A stretch of DNA of 64,000 nucleotides from Arachis hypogaea (GCF_003086295.3 NC_092047.1:117282449-117346448), one strand, 5' to 3'. Shown: positions 12,124 through 24,682, numbered from the stretch's first letter. Program-made: numbers and translations. The notes: a model not told the origin generated them from the letters alone.

Positions 12124-14549
12124 ATGGAAGCACGTGCAGCGGCTAATCATCGTATTGCAAGAATCACCTCTCATCTTCAGCCACCCAATTTCAAGGTTTG
12201 TTGCAAAGGGTACTTCATAGTTGATATAACATTACATAGCTATAAGAAGCCTCAATGATCAGTATTTAATGAATCAATACTACATAACCTGGAAATTTTC
12301 TAAAATTTGTGTTCCTTGCATAAACTCGAGCTTCTATTATTGCCAAAGATTAGTGCTTGATCATGTGATGACAGGATGGTGGTGATGTTCTTGTTGAGAG
12401 GGCTGAGTGCAGGGCAAAAGGAGGGGCACCGGGATTCAAGGTGGCAATCTTGGGGGCTGCTGGTGGAATTGGCCAATCCCTATCTTTGCTGATGAAGATT
12501 AATCCCTTGGTCTCAGTTCTTCATCTCTATGATGTTGTTAACACCCCTGGTGTCACTGCTGATGTTAGTCATATGGACACTGGTGCTGTGGTAATCTCCT
12601 TTTACTGTTTTCTTCATGGATTGTTGCAGAATTCTTGATAATCGAATAGCAGCTTATCACAAAATTGTTGTCTTTGTGTTAAATGGGGATGTTATTTAGG
12701 TGAAGCTTATATGAATTGATTTTATAGCCAAATTGGTGCTGGAACTTAGTAATCTATAGCTGCTATGTGTTGTTATGTTCAAATTATTCCCACTTTTTTG
12801 GGATTGTTAGGTTCGCGGCTTTCTGGGGCAGCCGCAACTTGAGGGCGCACTCACTGGGATGGACCTGGTAATTATACCTGCTGGTGTCCCAAGGAAACCC
12901 GGGATGACAAGGGATGATTTGTTTAAGATAAATGCTGGAATTGTGAAGACCCTTTGTGAAGGAATTGCCAAGTTCTGTCCCAATGCAATTGTCAACTTGA
13001 TTAGCAATCCAGTGAACTCCACTGTTGCAATTTCTGCTGAGGTTTTCAAAAAAGCTGGTACCTATGATCCAAAGCGGCTGCTAGGTGTTACAACCCTGGA
13101 TGTTGTGAGGGCAAATACTTTTGTGGTAAGCATTACTTTCCTGTTCTTCCTGGAATTATAAGTAGAGAGTCTTGAACACACTTTCTGTAGGTTAAATGTT
13201 ATGTCAAATTTGTGATGATAAATATTTTTGAAACAGTATACTTTATTGCTTGAAATTAACTAAGTAAAGACTAATGTAAGTCAATCTGTTTATCCATGCA
13301 GGCAGAGGTACTTGGAGTGGATCCAAGAGAGGTTGATGTTCCAGTGGTGGGAGGTCATGCAGGAGTTACAATACTGCCTCTTTTGTCGCAGGTGCAGAGT
13401 CCTCCCTTAAGCCTTCTGTTCCCCGCTTTTTAAAATCTAGAACCCATGCTTATCTTTTTCTTTCAAAACTGTGTATTTTGTTTGTAGGTTAAGCCTCCTA
13501 GTAGCTTCACTGCAGAAGAAGTTGAATACCTGACAAATCGCATCCAAAATGGTGGAACAGAAGTTGTTGAGGTAAATGCCATACAAGTCAATTGCTTAAA
13601 GATGTAACTGAAGTAGAAGGGACAGGAAGCAAAAAATGAAGTTTGACTCCCTTTCATCCTTCCTTCGAATTTATTTCTGCTTAATGCCACATATCACCTA
13701 TGATATATTATTCATGGCGAGTATAATGCTACAACAACTATCGGTTACTCCCAGTTCTATTCTACGATAATAATTTTTTACTAAAGGAAAATATAATCCG
13801 ATACTACAAGTAACGATAGTTAACTAACATTATTTTCATATCCATGACAGTTGAAATTTACAAAATCTCAAATATTGTATCCTATCCCTTGTATGTATCT
13901 GGTTTGTGATTGATCCACCATAATATAATCACGATTATTCATGTTACAGGCAAAAGCTGGAGCTGGTTCTGCAACACTATCAATGGTTAGCAGCTTATAT
14001 TTATTATGTGTATTTCTATGTTTACAAGCATTGTTAATTAGTACCAACTGAGTCTACTCCAAGTGGCAAGACTAACTTGAAAATCCACTCTCGATTGAGT
14101 AGGCATATGCAGCTGCCAAGTTTGCTGACGCATGCCTCCGTGGCTTGAAGGGAGAAGCCGGAGTGGTGGAATGTTCTTTTGTGCAGTCCCAGGTGCCATG
14201 TTCAAGAACTTATTTCATTGCACAGTATAATGCTATACTTTTTTACTTCTCATTTTAACATTATGTTTTAAACAGGTGACGGAACTTCCCTTCTTTGCAA
14301 CCAAGGTACGTCTTGGTCGCGGTGGAGCAGAAGAGGTATTTCAACTTGGTCCCCTGAATGAGTATGAAAGGTATGATAGGAGATTACTAAACTCTTAGTA
14401 TTTAGCTAATATCTTTGTTGGAATTGGTAGCAGTAATGTAACACAAAGTAAAGTTCTGATGTTAAATACTTAACAGGATTGGATTGGAGAAAGCAAAGCA
14501 AGAGTTAGCAGAAAGCATCCAGAAGGGGATAGATTTCATCAGAAAATAA
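12124..14549 (+). CDS. PMDH: glyoxysomal (peroxisomal) malate dehydrogenase, 9 exons
   Basis: NAD-dependent malate dehydrogenase interconverts malate and oxaloacetate in peroxisomes and supports beta-oxidation, the glyoxylate cycle and photorespiration. Exons are 12124-12195, 12375-12590, 12811-13125, 13302-13391, 13488-13571, 13950-13985, 14103-14192, 14276-14370 and 14477-14549, giving 356 residues, the usual length. The N-terminus carries a PTS2 peroxisomal signal, RIARITSHL (residues 10-18, R-I-x5-H-L). Then come the NAD-binding glycine motif GAAGGIGQ (about 48-55), the substrate-binding stretch [14 protein letters not shown], the ISNPVNSTV segment, and the catalytic histidine in VVGGHAGVT (exon 4). 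All introns are GT-AG. Targeting is predicted from the PTS2 only. Confidence 0.95.
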
Positions 14550-15707
14550 GTGATATGAGGAAAATCTGTTTTTGTCTTCTTCTATAATGACCCTATGTAC
14601 TATTTCCCCCTTGTTCATAGTAAATTCTTAAGAATATAGTATTCCAAATTTTTGGTGTCATCCATTCCTTAAATGTTGATCTTAAAGGATTTGGCATCAA
14701 TGGAAGCATAATGATCTGAAAGACAATATACAAAACTGGCCTTTTGTACTATTTCCATATACCACTGTTTTCTTTAATCTTTCACTTATCCTCCCAACAT
14801 ATTTGTTTCAAAAATCATGATCCTTCAATAATATAATTATATGGAAAATATTAAGTGACATTCATGAAAAATTCTAATACATTGAGGGGCTGGCAGAGGG
14901 CGAAATCATAACAAGATCTTTAGTATAATCTTCTGTGGGGACTAAGATTATAAAGAATGTGTACAAGGATTCACTTGGCTAACATTAAGAAAACATATAA
15001 TAATATTAAAACCCTTCTCATTTAACATTTATGGTCTCCATTTATCAGGACAACATTCACTATTTTGAAGCATTTTTCTTTTGCATGCTGATATATGCTA
15101 ATGCCGTGCACGAAAACATGCAAGTTAAACATTCATACAAATAATTGAAGATACAGTTATTCATTGACTTGAACCAAACATTTTTGGTACGAAACATTTT
15201 TTTATTTAACAGAAATAAACCTACAAGAATGCAACAAAAGGCCTGTTTGTCGAGACCACCCAAAAAAGAACCAATGATCCTTTTTCTAAAGATTTACTTC
15301 AAGTAGAAGAAGAACTGTGCTAGAAAGTAGAAACAGATGGGGTTGAACTTTTCAACCTGATGCCAAAAAATGCCTAGCAAGCTGTACAAGCCACTGTAGA
15401 AACATGATGGGGTGGAACCGTGGAAGTAACATGATCAACTTGTTGATCATGCAAAAAGTATATGTTGACAGAAAAGCCCCTCATGCAAAATGAACCACTG
15501 GTGGCAATGTAGCATGCTTGAGGTAAATAATGGTTTGGTTAAGGTGGCAGACATTACAGGCTTTGCAAGTTGCAAACATGAACATAAATGAAGTAACATA
15601 AACTGCTATGTGTATATATAGTTGACACTAGACAGTAAATCCTATTATTTATTCTTATACTTTTGAGTGGTGACGGATTCTGCTTGATTTAGACAAATGG
15701 AACTTCT
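14550..15707. other. convergent intergenic region between MDH and bHLH
   Basis: The stretch holds the 3' ends of two convergent genes and no further coding frame that I recognise. A perfect 10-bp inverted repeat with a 2-base loop lies at 15430-15451 (CATGATCAAC, TT, GTTGATCATG). Confidence 0.5.
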
Positions 15708-17576
15708 TCAAATGATAGATGCAAAAGCTGAGCGCAGGTTTCTCACAAGCTCCTTCACTGTCATGCAAAATCCCTTTTCCATCTGCAAATTAAAAAACAT
15801 TTTTCCTCATTGAAAGAAAAATTATGTTTGCTACAAAAAAAATATGATTATGCATGCATGGAAAATTAGAAGTCGAGCTATTCTTTTTTTCCTTGGCACT
15901 AACATTATCCAGATATACCATGATCAACTATAACAAATTATTGTTGATGTATCTATTCTAAAAAGTGACAACATAGTTCCATTTTTTGATTTAGTTGTTA
16001 GGCTGTTATTTGCATGTAGCTTTCATTCCATAGAATTGGTACTCAAGTTACCTGAGCAATAATAGTTATATCTAAGGCCCAGCTCCCAAACGTCATGGCA
16101 CTGCTATTGGTAACTTTTAGATGGAGTTTCTCAATTTGATTGATTGATTTTTCTACAACTCCTCTGTTCTTCTCGCAGTGGATTCTTATGAGAACATTTT
16201 TATCACAGAATCTTGCTTCAATTTCAGGTAATGCCTCATGGAAGATACCCTCATATTCTAAAGAAGCGTCTTCTGCATCATTGGATAATTGAGATTTTTT
16301 CACAAATACTACAGATTCCACAGCTTTTCTCTTGTTCTGTTCTTCCTCAAGAGCCTTCACCTTCTCTTGCAATTGCTTTAAGTATTTGATAGCATCTCCA
16401 AGAACAGAAGCTTTGTCTGTCTGTTAGTAGCATGTTCAAAAAGAGATCAATGGATGCATTTATGTGTTAGAGCAACAGCATGGACAAAAGAACACAACCA
16501 CCACAAAATATATATTCAATTCCACATATTTATGAGCTTCCTGCTAAGCGTTAAATAGAGTTCAACTAGGAAACCAACTACTTTTTGGCCAATATCAGCC
16601 AACTTTTTTGAAGTTGCCCTTTTACTCTAAATTCTAAACACCAGATCTTAAACTACTAAACAAATGCTCCAATATATGTTCACAGTTATGAAAGACAGAA
16701 ACAACAAACAGTCAACTAAGAATCATAACAAGCCAAATATCACTTTAACCAAATGTTGTATACCTTCTGTAGTCCAGGAACAAGGGCAGATAGAGCAATG
16801 AACCGCTGGCTGAGCTTCTCTCGACGCTTCCTTTCGGCTATTATGTGGTCTTGAGGTTGAGAAAGTCTAGAACGTGGCCCTACATGCTTAGTCGCCTGAC
16901 TAGCCTCGAACACATATTGATTTCCTAATGTTCCTTGAAAGTTCATGTCTTTAGGAGTTGTGTCATTCATTTTAGGACAAACCATCTCATCCTTAGACTT
17001 CACCACTTCCAACTGGTTTATATAATTGGGATCCACAAATGAAAGAAGAGTTGAGCAAGAAGCAAATTGTGCCTCGGATGGAGTTTTAGTTGGACACCAG
17101 CTATTGTTCTTGAGATGTTTTGTAGGTCTGTCAATGTTAGAAAGTGAAGTTTCCATGGAAGTTTTGGGGTTGAAACTGGGATGAGAGAATGAATGTTGCT
17201 GTAAAGTCTCTCCAAAAGCAGCAGCAATCGGAAGTAAAGTAGGCTCATCAATAGAGCTCAAATGCCACTGATGAAGATAGGTAGGATCTTCCATTATTTC
17301 CTGCAAATTCAGAAGAAATTATGTTCATTATAGTCACTACATACAGAAACATTTCAGGGTCTTCATAACACATTTTATCAACCAATATCAATATTCAAAA
17401 CCAGAATGACATAGAGTGTATATTCACATTTCAATTCTTCATTAGATATTTGCCTTGATTTCCAAATACAGTATAAAATAATGCATACTTATTTATGTTT
17501 TAAGAATAATGATTTACAGCACAGGAGCTTTATATCTTACCAGATCAGTTAACCCTCTGAGGGAAGAAATATCCAT
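15708..17576 (-). CDS. bHLH transcription factor, clade IVa type (bHLH18/19/20/25-like), 4 exons
   Basis: A nuclear DNA-binding regulator. Exons in transcript order are 17541-17576, 16764-17300, 16052-16420 and 15708-15782, giving 338 residues. The first exon encodes only 12 residues, MDISSLRGLTDL, and splices to EIMEDPTYLHQW; this start matches the usual N-terminus of the family. The basic region HIIAERKRREKLSQRF (about 164-179) holds the H/E/R residues typical of E-box binders. Helix-loop-helix continues across the exon 2/3 junction (TDKASVLGDAIKYLKQL), followed by a leucine-rich coiled stretch and an ACT-like C-terminal domain (about 245-335). Clade IVa members include NAI1 and the saponin regulators TSAR1/2 of Medicago. 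Its own targets cannot be read from sequence. Confidence 0.88.
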
Positions 17577-18204
17577 AAGAAAACAACTCCTGCAATCAAA
17601 AGAGCTCTCAAGAAACTATCCTGGAAGAGAAGATTCAGCTAGAGTTGCTGAGGTTTTGGAACTTAAATTTTCAGCAGATGATAGTAAGTTAGTAACATCT
17701 GCTAAATACTTAAATGGCCATTAAAGCCTAAAACATTTGAAGAAGGAAAGCCCCTCATACCAAAAACACAACACTCCCATGCACTAGCATTTAAAGCAAT
17801 TATATTCTTATGCACTTGCAGCTTATATATACTACTAGTGGTGCTTCATAATTTGTATGTTTAATCTTTTTTAAATAAAAAAGATATAGTATGTGAGTTA
17901 AAAAAGTAAAAGTTCAGCATCGGAAAGAAAAAATTAGTTTCTTTTTTTTTTTTTTTAAATTACCATTGTGAAATTACCATTGTAAAACACAAAAATTGGA
18001 TTTGAGAACATGGTATATATATGTATAGATATAGATAAAGATGTACATTAATAATGTGAGTTTGGTGAAAAGCTTACTCATCAACAGATGTGGCAGTTTT
18101 TAAGGTTGCTGATCCCCAGTCCTCACAAATAACATGGTATACTATCACACACATAGCAGTTGCAGTTTATATACACACAGATAATTTAGGGAGGGATTTA
18201 CATT
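17577..18204 (-). promoter_or_regulatory. upstream region of the bHLH gene
   Basis: No coding frame of note. It contains a run of 15 T at 17942-17956 and AT-rich sequence. No single TATA box stands out. Confidence 0.35.
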
Positions 18205-18472
18205 TACCTAGAAACTTGTGGGGGGTTAAGTGCCCCGGTTACAATTTAAAAAACTTTTTATTACTATATAATGATAATATTTATTTGTCTCTACTAAATA
18301 ATTAAATTTGATCCTATTATATTAAATTATTATAAAATTAGTTGAGATTCGAAAAAATATTATTTATTTATTGGTTTTTTTTTTAGAATATTAGAGATAT
18401 AACTATTAATGTTGTCTCCTCCTATTAGCTTAACCTTTTGGGATGAGTGGTTTCATAACATGGTATCAGAGC
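18205..18472 (+). mobile_element. decayed Ty1/copia LTR end with primer-binding site
   Basis: TGGTATCAGAGC at 18461-18472 is the classic primer-binding site complementary to initiator tRNA-Met. It follows directly on a sequence ending TTTCATAACA, which is the CA edge of a copia LTR. The upstream 250 bases are LTR-like, but the left edge is not defined. No internal region follows, so this is a truncated relic. Confidence 0.6.
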
Positions 18473-18533
18473 TAATGTATAGCCTTAAATTCTAGACTTT
18501 TGAACATAGAGTTTTGATACCGTACGAGAAGTG

Positions 18534-18681
18534 CTAGGGGTCAGCAATTTTTGTGATTTGTAGCCATCAAATAGTCATCAATGTTTTTAATGGTGTGAGA
18601 TTTCATCCAATGATGTGGGATTACTCATTTTTCTTTTGCTGGTTATATGTTGGCCAGAATTTAATAAAATTGCTGGCCTAG
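18534..18681. mobile_element. MITE (148 bp) with terminal inverted repeats
   Basis: The left edge CTAGGGGTCAGCAATTTT and the right edge AAAATTGCTGGCCTAG are inverted copies with a 2-base length difference. If the outer CTA is read as a 3-bp target duplication, the ends begin GGGG/GCC and fit a PIF/Harbinger-like MITE; that classification is tentative. Confidence 0.6.
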
Positions 18682-19849
18682 ACTTTTCCATGTATGTATT
18701 TCTTGTAATTACTTCAGGCTCTACATGACCCCTTTGTATAATCTCAAGCTAGAAAAGATATGCTCACGGGTTTTTTATGTGAATAGGCTTGGACAACCAG
18801 AGATACCTTATTTTTGTAAAAACTGTACATGAGTGAAAGAAAATGATATATATCTCATTTTATATTCAGTTGCTCCGTTCAGCTGAAAAATTAATAGCTT
18901 CAGTCTTTGTTGTTTGTAGACTTTTTGAGATGTTATTCACCAACTAATCATTGAAATTTTGAATTAAGTGTTGACAAATCAAATGATCATGTTTGAGAAT
19001 GTGGTCCCTCACGCACCATGTCCAATGCCTCAAGGTACGTACTTATTTTCCCAATTCCCTAAAGCTACGTTCCTAGCTGCTTCCTTCTTAATTGCCTCTC
19101 GTTAATTTTCTTGGTCAAAGATTACTTACAATCATAAGCAAAGAAAATAAAGAAGCAATTCAAGCTTATTAGCCATGGCCAACCAATTCTCTAACAAAAT
19201 AGCACATAACTATGAGATATTGTGGGATGATATTAGTCACCAATATAATTAATTACTAGTTGGTTGGTTTGAACTTTTTTTTCAAACATGAATCCATAAT
19301 TCATATTAAGCATAAGGTTATTCATACTGTAATAATTATAAAGCTGAGTTTGCCACATTTAGGTGGAACACAACAGAGTTAATAGTTTCCATTGACGTGT
19401 GAAGTTATAAGTCAATTGCCAAGTGGCATTTGTAGTTAGAAAATCTAGCTAGCAATGGTGTGGCACATTGAACAGCCGTACTAGGACCCCACACAGTAAC
19501 AAAATATAATTGCTACCATAAATTTGAACTCTAATTTGTTAAACATAAAAAATAAAAGAATATTTAATTTAAAAAATATAAAAACAAATAATTTTTAAAT
19601 ATTTGATATATATAATTTAAAATGTAAGTTCGATAAATTTGACATTAAAATAAAAGATAAGAAATTGACCGTATTAAAATTATCATTTGATTCGAAAATT
19701 TTTTGCTATACATAAAATTTAAAAAAAAAATTATTTAAATTTAAGACTTGAACGGTAACGTAATATAATATTAGTAGTTTATTCTACAATTTGATCTTTT
19801 ATAAGATCATACGAAATGATTTAATCTTTTTTTTTCTAAGAATACACCT
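18682..19849. other. intergenic, nothing recognised
   Basis: AT-rich sequence without coding frames of note or clear element edges. Confidence 0.4.
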
Positions 19850-20690
19850 AATACAAGCCAAAGTATTCTAGAATTGCTAGAGATCTATGAGGGTTTTAGT
19901 GGGCAAAAAGTCAATTTAAATAAGTCGGCTATCTTTTTCAGTCATAACACACCTCAGAACACAAAACTAGCAGTTGCTCAGACACTAAATATTGAACATA
20001 TCGAAACACAAGACAAATACCTGTGACTGCCCTCTATAGTTCAAAAATCAAAGAAAGCAACCTTTGGAGCTATCAAGGATAAAGTTCAGAAGAGGATTAT
20101 GGGTTGGAAAAGAAATCTATTGTCATCAGGTGGCAGACACACGCTATTGAGAGCGGTGGGGGAGGCGATTCCTATTTATACACTCTCTTGTTTCAAGTTC
20201 CCGGACACGCTGTTGAGTGAGATTCATAGCATGCTCTCGCAATTTTGGTGTGGTCAAAAAGGCGCAGAACGAAGAATGGTTTGGATTAAATGGGACACAA
20301 TGACAAGACCGAAGAAAGATAGAGGGCTGAGGATCAAAGAGCTAAGGGCGCAAAATTTGGCGTTATTGGGCAAGCAATGTTAGCGTCTAATGAAATACTC
20401 TAATTCTACTCTATCAAGAATGCTCAAAGCTAAATATTTCAGATATACAGATTTTCTACATGCAGAGATAGGAAGCGTACCGTCGTGGGCTGGAGAAGTG
20501 TTCTTGAAGGGCGCAAGGTGATCGAGAAAAGCTTGTTATGGAAAATATGCTCTGGTACTAATGTTCGCATCTTCCATGACCCATGGCTTCCACCACCAGT
20601 GCTCCTTAATATCCCTTAAACTGCACTCACAATCCCGCCAAATCTGCAAGTGTATTACATTAGTGCGTTACTAAATCCTTAATAGCCCCG
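19850..20690 (+). pseudogene. L1-type LINE fragment (C-terminal reverse transcriptase region)
   Basis: A nearly continuous frame from about 19858 reads as the plant L1 region downstream of the RT core. It includes YEGFSGQKVNLNKSAIFF, then KYL, a stop at 20023-20025, and LPSIV, then GWKRNLLSSGGRHTLLRAVG, AIPIYTLSCFKFP and FWCGQKGAERRMVWIKWD. After 20385 the match continues in shifted frames to the zinc-knuckle-like end (VIEKSLLWKICSGTN, DPWLPPP). Neither end of the element is present. It is a dead 5'- and 3'-truncated copy. Confidence 0.8.
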
Positions 20691-20696
20691 GATGTT

Positions 20697-21082
20697 AGCT
20701 TTCCAACGCAACTAGAACCGCCTCATTTGGACCTCTGTAGCTCAAGTTATGGTCAATTGAGTGCGAAGAGGTCAGGCTTGACAGCTTTACGGTTCCTTCA
20801 TTTCTTCATGAGTTCTCCCACTTTGCATGCTTTTCTCCTCACTTCTTCCATCCAATACTTGTCTTATGGACCTGAAATCACTCAACAAACATATCAAGGC
20901 ATCAAATGGAATTAAAGTGAATTAAATTTAGCTATTTTAGGGCCTAAAAAGCATGTTTTCACATTTAAGCACAAATCTAGGGAGAATTACAAAACCATGA
21001 TATTTCATTGAATAAATGTGAGAAAAGTTGATAAAATCCCCCAAATTAAGCACAAGATAAACCACAAAATCGAGGTTTATCA
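20697..21082 (-). mobile_element. truncated LTR of a second gypsy family, inserted in a gag relic
   Basis: On the minus strand it begins TGATAAACCTCGATTTTGTG, a TG edge, exactly where the gag homology of the neighbouring element stops (21083). It runs to about 20697, where the LINE fragment starts. I recognise the type from memory as a common Ty3/gypsy LTR of legumes, but the far end is missing and no target duplication can be shown. Confidence 0.45.
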
Positions 21083-21558
21083 CTTTGCACCGAGTTGCAT
21101 CTGAGACGTCGGTGAGATACATTCTACTTCTGAAATTGCTGAGATGATGACTGGGATCTGATGTGCCATCGTACAGAGTCATGTCGGGCGGTTTGAAGTC
21201 TTTTAGAATTTTGGCCTTCATGATCTCTTTGGTGAATTGGTCTTGGTCCTTGCGGGAGCTATCTTCGTGGTTGGATCGAGTGGTTTTAGTTTTGAGATTG
21301 GCTTCGAGTTTTAGGAGTTTGTCCTCTAATTCGTGGCGTCGCCTAGCTTCCCTTCGTAGGTCTCTCGGCCTCTCGTTGATACTCGACCTCTTTTTTGAGT
21401 TGTTTTAGTGGATCCTGAAGTGCCTCAATGGCTCCCGTGTTGGGTGAATTCTTGTCTTTGTTAGGTGGAGAAGTATCCTTTGGTGTAGTGTCCGCATTCT
21501 TATGCGGCGTCCTATCTTCTAGATCAGAGTCGTGGTCGTTGTCAAGGTTGTCCGCCAT
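21083..21558 (-). pseudogene. gypsy gag fragment, frameshifted and truncated
   Basis: It starts at ATG 21556-21558 with an acidic N-terminus (MADNLDNDHDSDLED). It changes frame near 21345 and continues through FKPPDMTLYDGTSDPSHHLS to SDATRCK, where it is cut off. The last 45 residues are roughly three-quarters identical by eye to the corresponding Gag region of the complete gypsy element at 23.6-33.1 kb, so both belong to one Tat-like lineage. Confidence 0.8.
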
Positions 21559-21598
21559 GATGATGGGATGACTTCCAGGTCTCCGGCAACGACGCCAA

Positions 21599-22133
21599 TG
21601 TTCCGAGGGTTACCTGAAATTGTAGATCGATCTCGGACGAGATCTTCTGTGCTGGTTGGAGATGACGTGCCCGGCTGGTGGGTGGTGGCCGGAGCTGTCG
21701 TGTCCGACTTGTTGGACTGGCAATGCTGCTGATCCTTTGTCACCGGAGGGTGGCGGTACTTGCAAGGGACTCCGATACTTAAGTTAGCAAGGATATTAAG
21801 CAGGTATTTTTTGTAGAATCAGAGTCTGAGTTATACCTGGGTGCTCCAGTGTATTTATAGTAGTGTGGAGTGACCTTTTTGGAGATAAGATAGTTATCTT
21901 ATCTTATCTTATCTTTGAGTGGGGTCACCTTATCTTCAAGGGAACCGCCCTTACCTCTATAGGCTTGGGTGCCTTTGGGTTTGGGTCGTGTTCCTCTATT
22001 TGGGCCCTTTTTGGACTTTCCTGGTGATTTGGCCGAGCTCTTTGAGAAGAGATCGGAGATTCCAGACCTGAACAGGTCGGTCGCTTTGTCGTCGATCATC
22101 CCGGGTCGGACATCTCGACCCAGGGTATGAACA
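21599..22133 (-). repeat. 5' LTR of the truncated gypsy relic (535 bp)
   Basis: Minus-strand edges are TGTTCATACCCTGG at 22133 and GGAACA at 21599. The adjacent 21581-21597 reads TGGCGTCGTTGCCGGAG on the minus strand, a tRNA-Asp-type primer-binding site with two changes. A (TTATC)n tract lies near 21893-21913. The LTR shares only its edges and general layout with the LTRs of the complete element nearby, so it is a different subfamily. Confidence 0.75.
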
Positions 22134-23601
22134 AGTGCCTTCAGAGTTTCGGTCCCCAACATACCCAAGCCAACTTTGTTGCTCTTTCCTCATCAAAAGA
22201 GTTGCAATTCAACCGCCTAGGAATATAGAAGGCTTTGGTTGAAGAAGATCGAAAGAACCAAGATCTAAATCCTTCTGTCAATTTCTGATTTCTATGAATG
22301 AAGGTACACTTCCGTATTATGATATATTTTGTGTGATTCAATATGGATGATCTGGGTTATTGAAATTAATTTATTCCAATAAATACTACTATAATATAAA
22401 GAGAAACATCCCTATTTCATAATCTACTATTTAATACTTCAATTTTATGAGTTATTATTGCCTCCAATAACATATTTTTAATGCAATTAATTATTACTAG
22501 AGTACCACATACTTAAGGGAATAGATCAGGGTAGCATTTCTTTTCACTTTTGTTTTTAATTACTCTAAGGATCATATGGTATAAAATAGAATAATATGGT
22601 GGTCGGTGTTACAAATTCTTGATTGAGAGTTGAAAGCTATCCTATAAAGTATAGAGTGAGGGGCAAAAAGAGTTATTATTGTTGCTGTGACTGAGTCCAG
22701 TTTTTGACAAGCTGGTTTGCACATATTTAGTTGTGCTGGAACAACTCACCCCACAGTAACAATTCTATTTTCTTATTTATTATTTATTCATGCATTGCAA
22801 TGCACAAGAAAGGATATTAACCACGTAGTCAACGCTCTGTTCATGACAATTGCATTGCATGACATTAACGTATAATTCCACCATACATTTAGAATTACAA
22901 AGTTCTTTAATTTTTGTCCATTCTCGGAGTCACCAAAATACAAAGAAAAGAAAAGAAAAGAGTATCTCTTCTCACTCTAGATTTTTAGGCCGGTGTTAGC
23001 TTGGAATATAAAAGTTAGATAAAAAGTTTTGTTAATAAAATTTATGCTTACTTTTATCCATTAAATTTATTCATAATCAGAGTGAAATTAATCAAAGTTG
23101 AAAGCATCTTCATCACTTAATTAATGATCTTGAGTTCAAGTAATAAAAATAACTGCTAAAAGACTTCTACCCTTTTGATGGGAGTTCAACTAATAAGTCG
23201 GGTTTCTGATATTAAAACCTAAGTACCAATAGTTCAATCATGACAAAAATAATTATTCTGCAAATTTTTTCTTTTTCATTTTGACCATTCCTACTTTTAA
23301 ACAAAAAAACAAATTTTATTAACAAGTATAAGAACACTCTTTAAAGAATACAAAATTGAAATATTTATGTTGAAAAAAATATTTTTCCCTTTCTTATTTA
23401 CGTTAAAGCACTTATGAACAAAATCCAAAAAAAGAAAAAAAAAATACGGACAAAACAATTCCACAAAAGTATGCACCAGTTCAATATTTTAGTCTTTAAG
23501 TAAATTTGCTATTGCACATGAGCTATAAAATACGGATATTTTGTTAAGTTGTTATGTTTGTGTATCAGATATATTTTGGATACAATATCGACGTCTGATC
23601 T
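22134..23601. other. intergenic, nothing recognised
   Basis: No supported gene. The first 200 bases have several short open frames on the minus strand without family resemblance. The rest is AT-rich and ends at the gypsy target site. Confidence 0.4.
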
Positions 23602-23606
23602 GTTGT

Positions 23607-24139
23607 TGTTACGATGGGTAACCGGAGATTAATGGGCTGGATGGCGTTGGTTGGCCCAAACGTATGAAGGAGGAGGCTTTCAAGTGGATCTGCAACTCGG
23701 TGCCCTCTGTCCGACTTGTGCGTGTGAAAGGATGGGGGGTGGTACCTGCAAAGACACTCCGATGCCTAAGTCAGCAAGGGTGTGAGCAGGTCTAGAGAGT
23801 ATTGGGACTTAGAGATACCTGAGAAGTGTCAGTGTATTTATAGTGGTGAACCAATAACCACCGTTGGAGTAGTGCCACTTTTTTAGGGTGTTAACCGTCC
23901 CTTTATCTTAGGGAAGTTAAGATATGGCTTGTGGAAGTGGTTAGAGAGATTCTAGAGGCAATTACTCATTCAAATGAGTGCTTATCTGCCAGCTAACCCT
24001 CGTTCCCGACTTCTTTAGATCAAGTCGTGGCGAGTACCGACTTCCTAAGACGAAGATTGGTACTGGGTGAGGCCCAACCCTTTGGATTAGGCCTTTTCGC
24101 TTGGTTCTGGGCCTTTATTATTGGGCCAGGGTATGAACA
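23607..24139 (-). repeat. 3' LTR of the gypsy element
   Basis: Minus-strand edges are TGTTCATACCC (24139) and CATCGTAACA (23607). Next to it on the internal side the minus strand reads GAGTAGGGGCAC, a plausible purine tract, with the LTR TG following directly. The TATA motif TATAAATA is shared with the other LTR. Confidence 0.95.
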
Positions 24140-24387
24140 GTGCCCCTACTCGAGCCCAATTTCTCTTTAAGATTTGGGTTCGAGTATTCTACTCGGGGTT
24201 GTAGCCGACTTGTTGGAGGACCGACGTGATGGTCTGAAGCCGACGTGACTTTTCGTGACCTTTTGGTTCTGACAGTTACGTCTAATCAAGTGTCGCGTCC
24301 GTTAGGGATGCGCGTAGGGATTAATGGTCTTGGTAACGGTGCGTCTTTATTAATGACTGCTCCATTTTTACCATTGTGCCCCTAACG

Positions 24388-24400
24388 TATTTATAAATAC
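24388..24400 (+). promoter_or_regulatory. TATA box for the antisense gene of the gypsy element
   Basis: TATTTATAAATAC on the plus strand is followed about 25-30 bases later by a pyrimidine-rich stretch suited to transcription start. A leader with an apparent intron (GT at 24520, AG at 24654) leads to the ATG at 24683. This suggests that the antisense gene has its own promoter just inside the 3' LTR. It is inferred from sequence only. Confidence 0.45.
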
Positions 24401-24682
24401 TTTCCCTCTCTTTCATTGTTTCGTTTCTGCGATTTTTCAAATTTCCTCTTCCTTCGTTCGTGCTGCACCCTCGCGTTTCAAAGGCTTTTGCTTCCTCCAA
24501 CCCTCATTTTCGGATAAAGGTTAATTCTTTCTGTAACATGCCTTTCTATTTGCATGCCTTTATTTTGTAGATAGGTTGGTTTGTAGACTTTGGTTCTGTA
24601 TCCCCTCCCTTTAGAGACCGTGTTTTTTATTTTCCTTTTCTTTTTCCCTTGTAGGTTTTCGTCACCTTTTTAAGAAAAAGAA

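Noticed and set aside
17292..17294. ATG at 17292-17294 as the start of the bHLH gene
   Set aside because: It is preceded within a few bases by a splice acceptor. The upstream 12-codon exon at 17541-17576 joins in phase and restores the usual family N-terminus.
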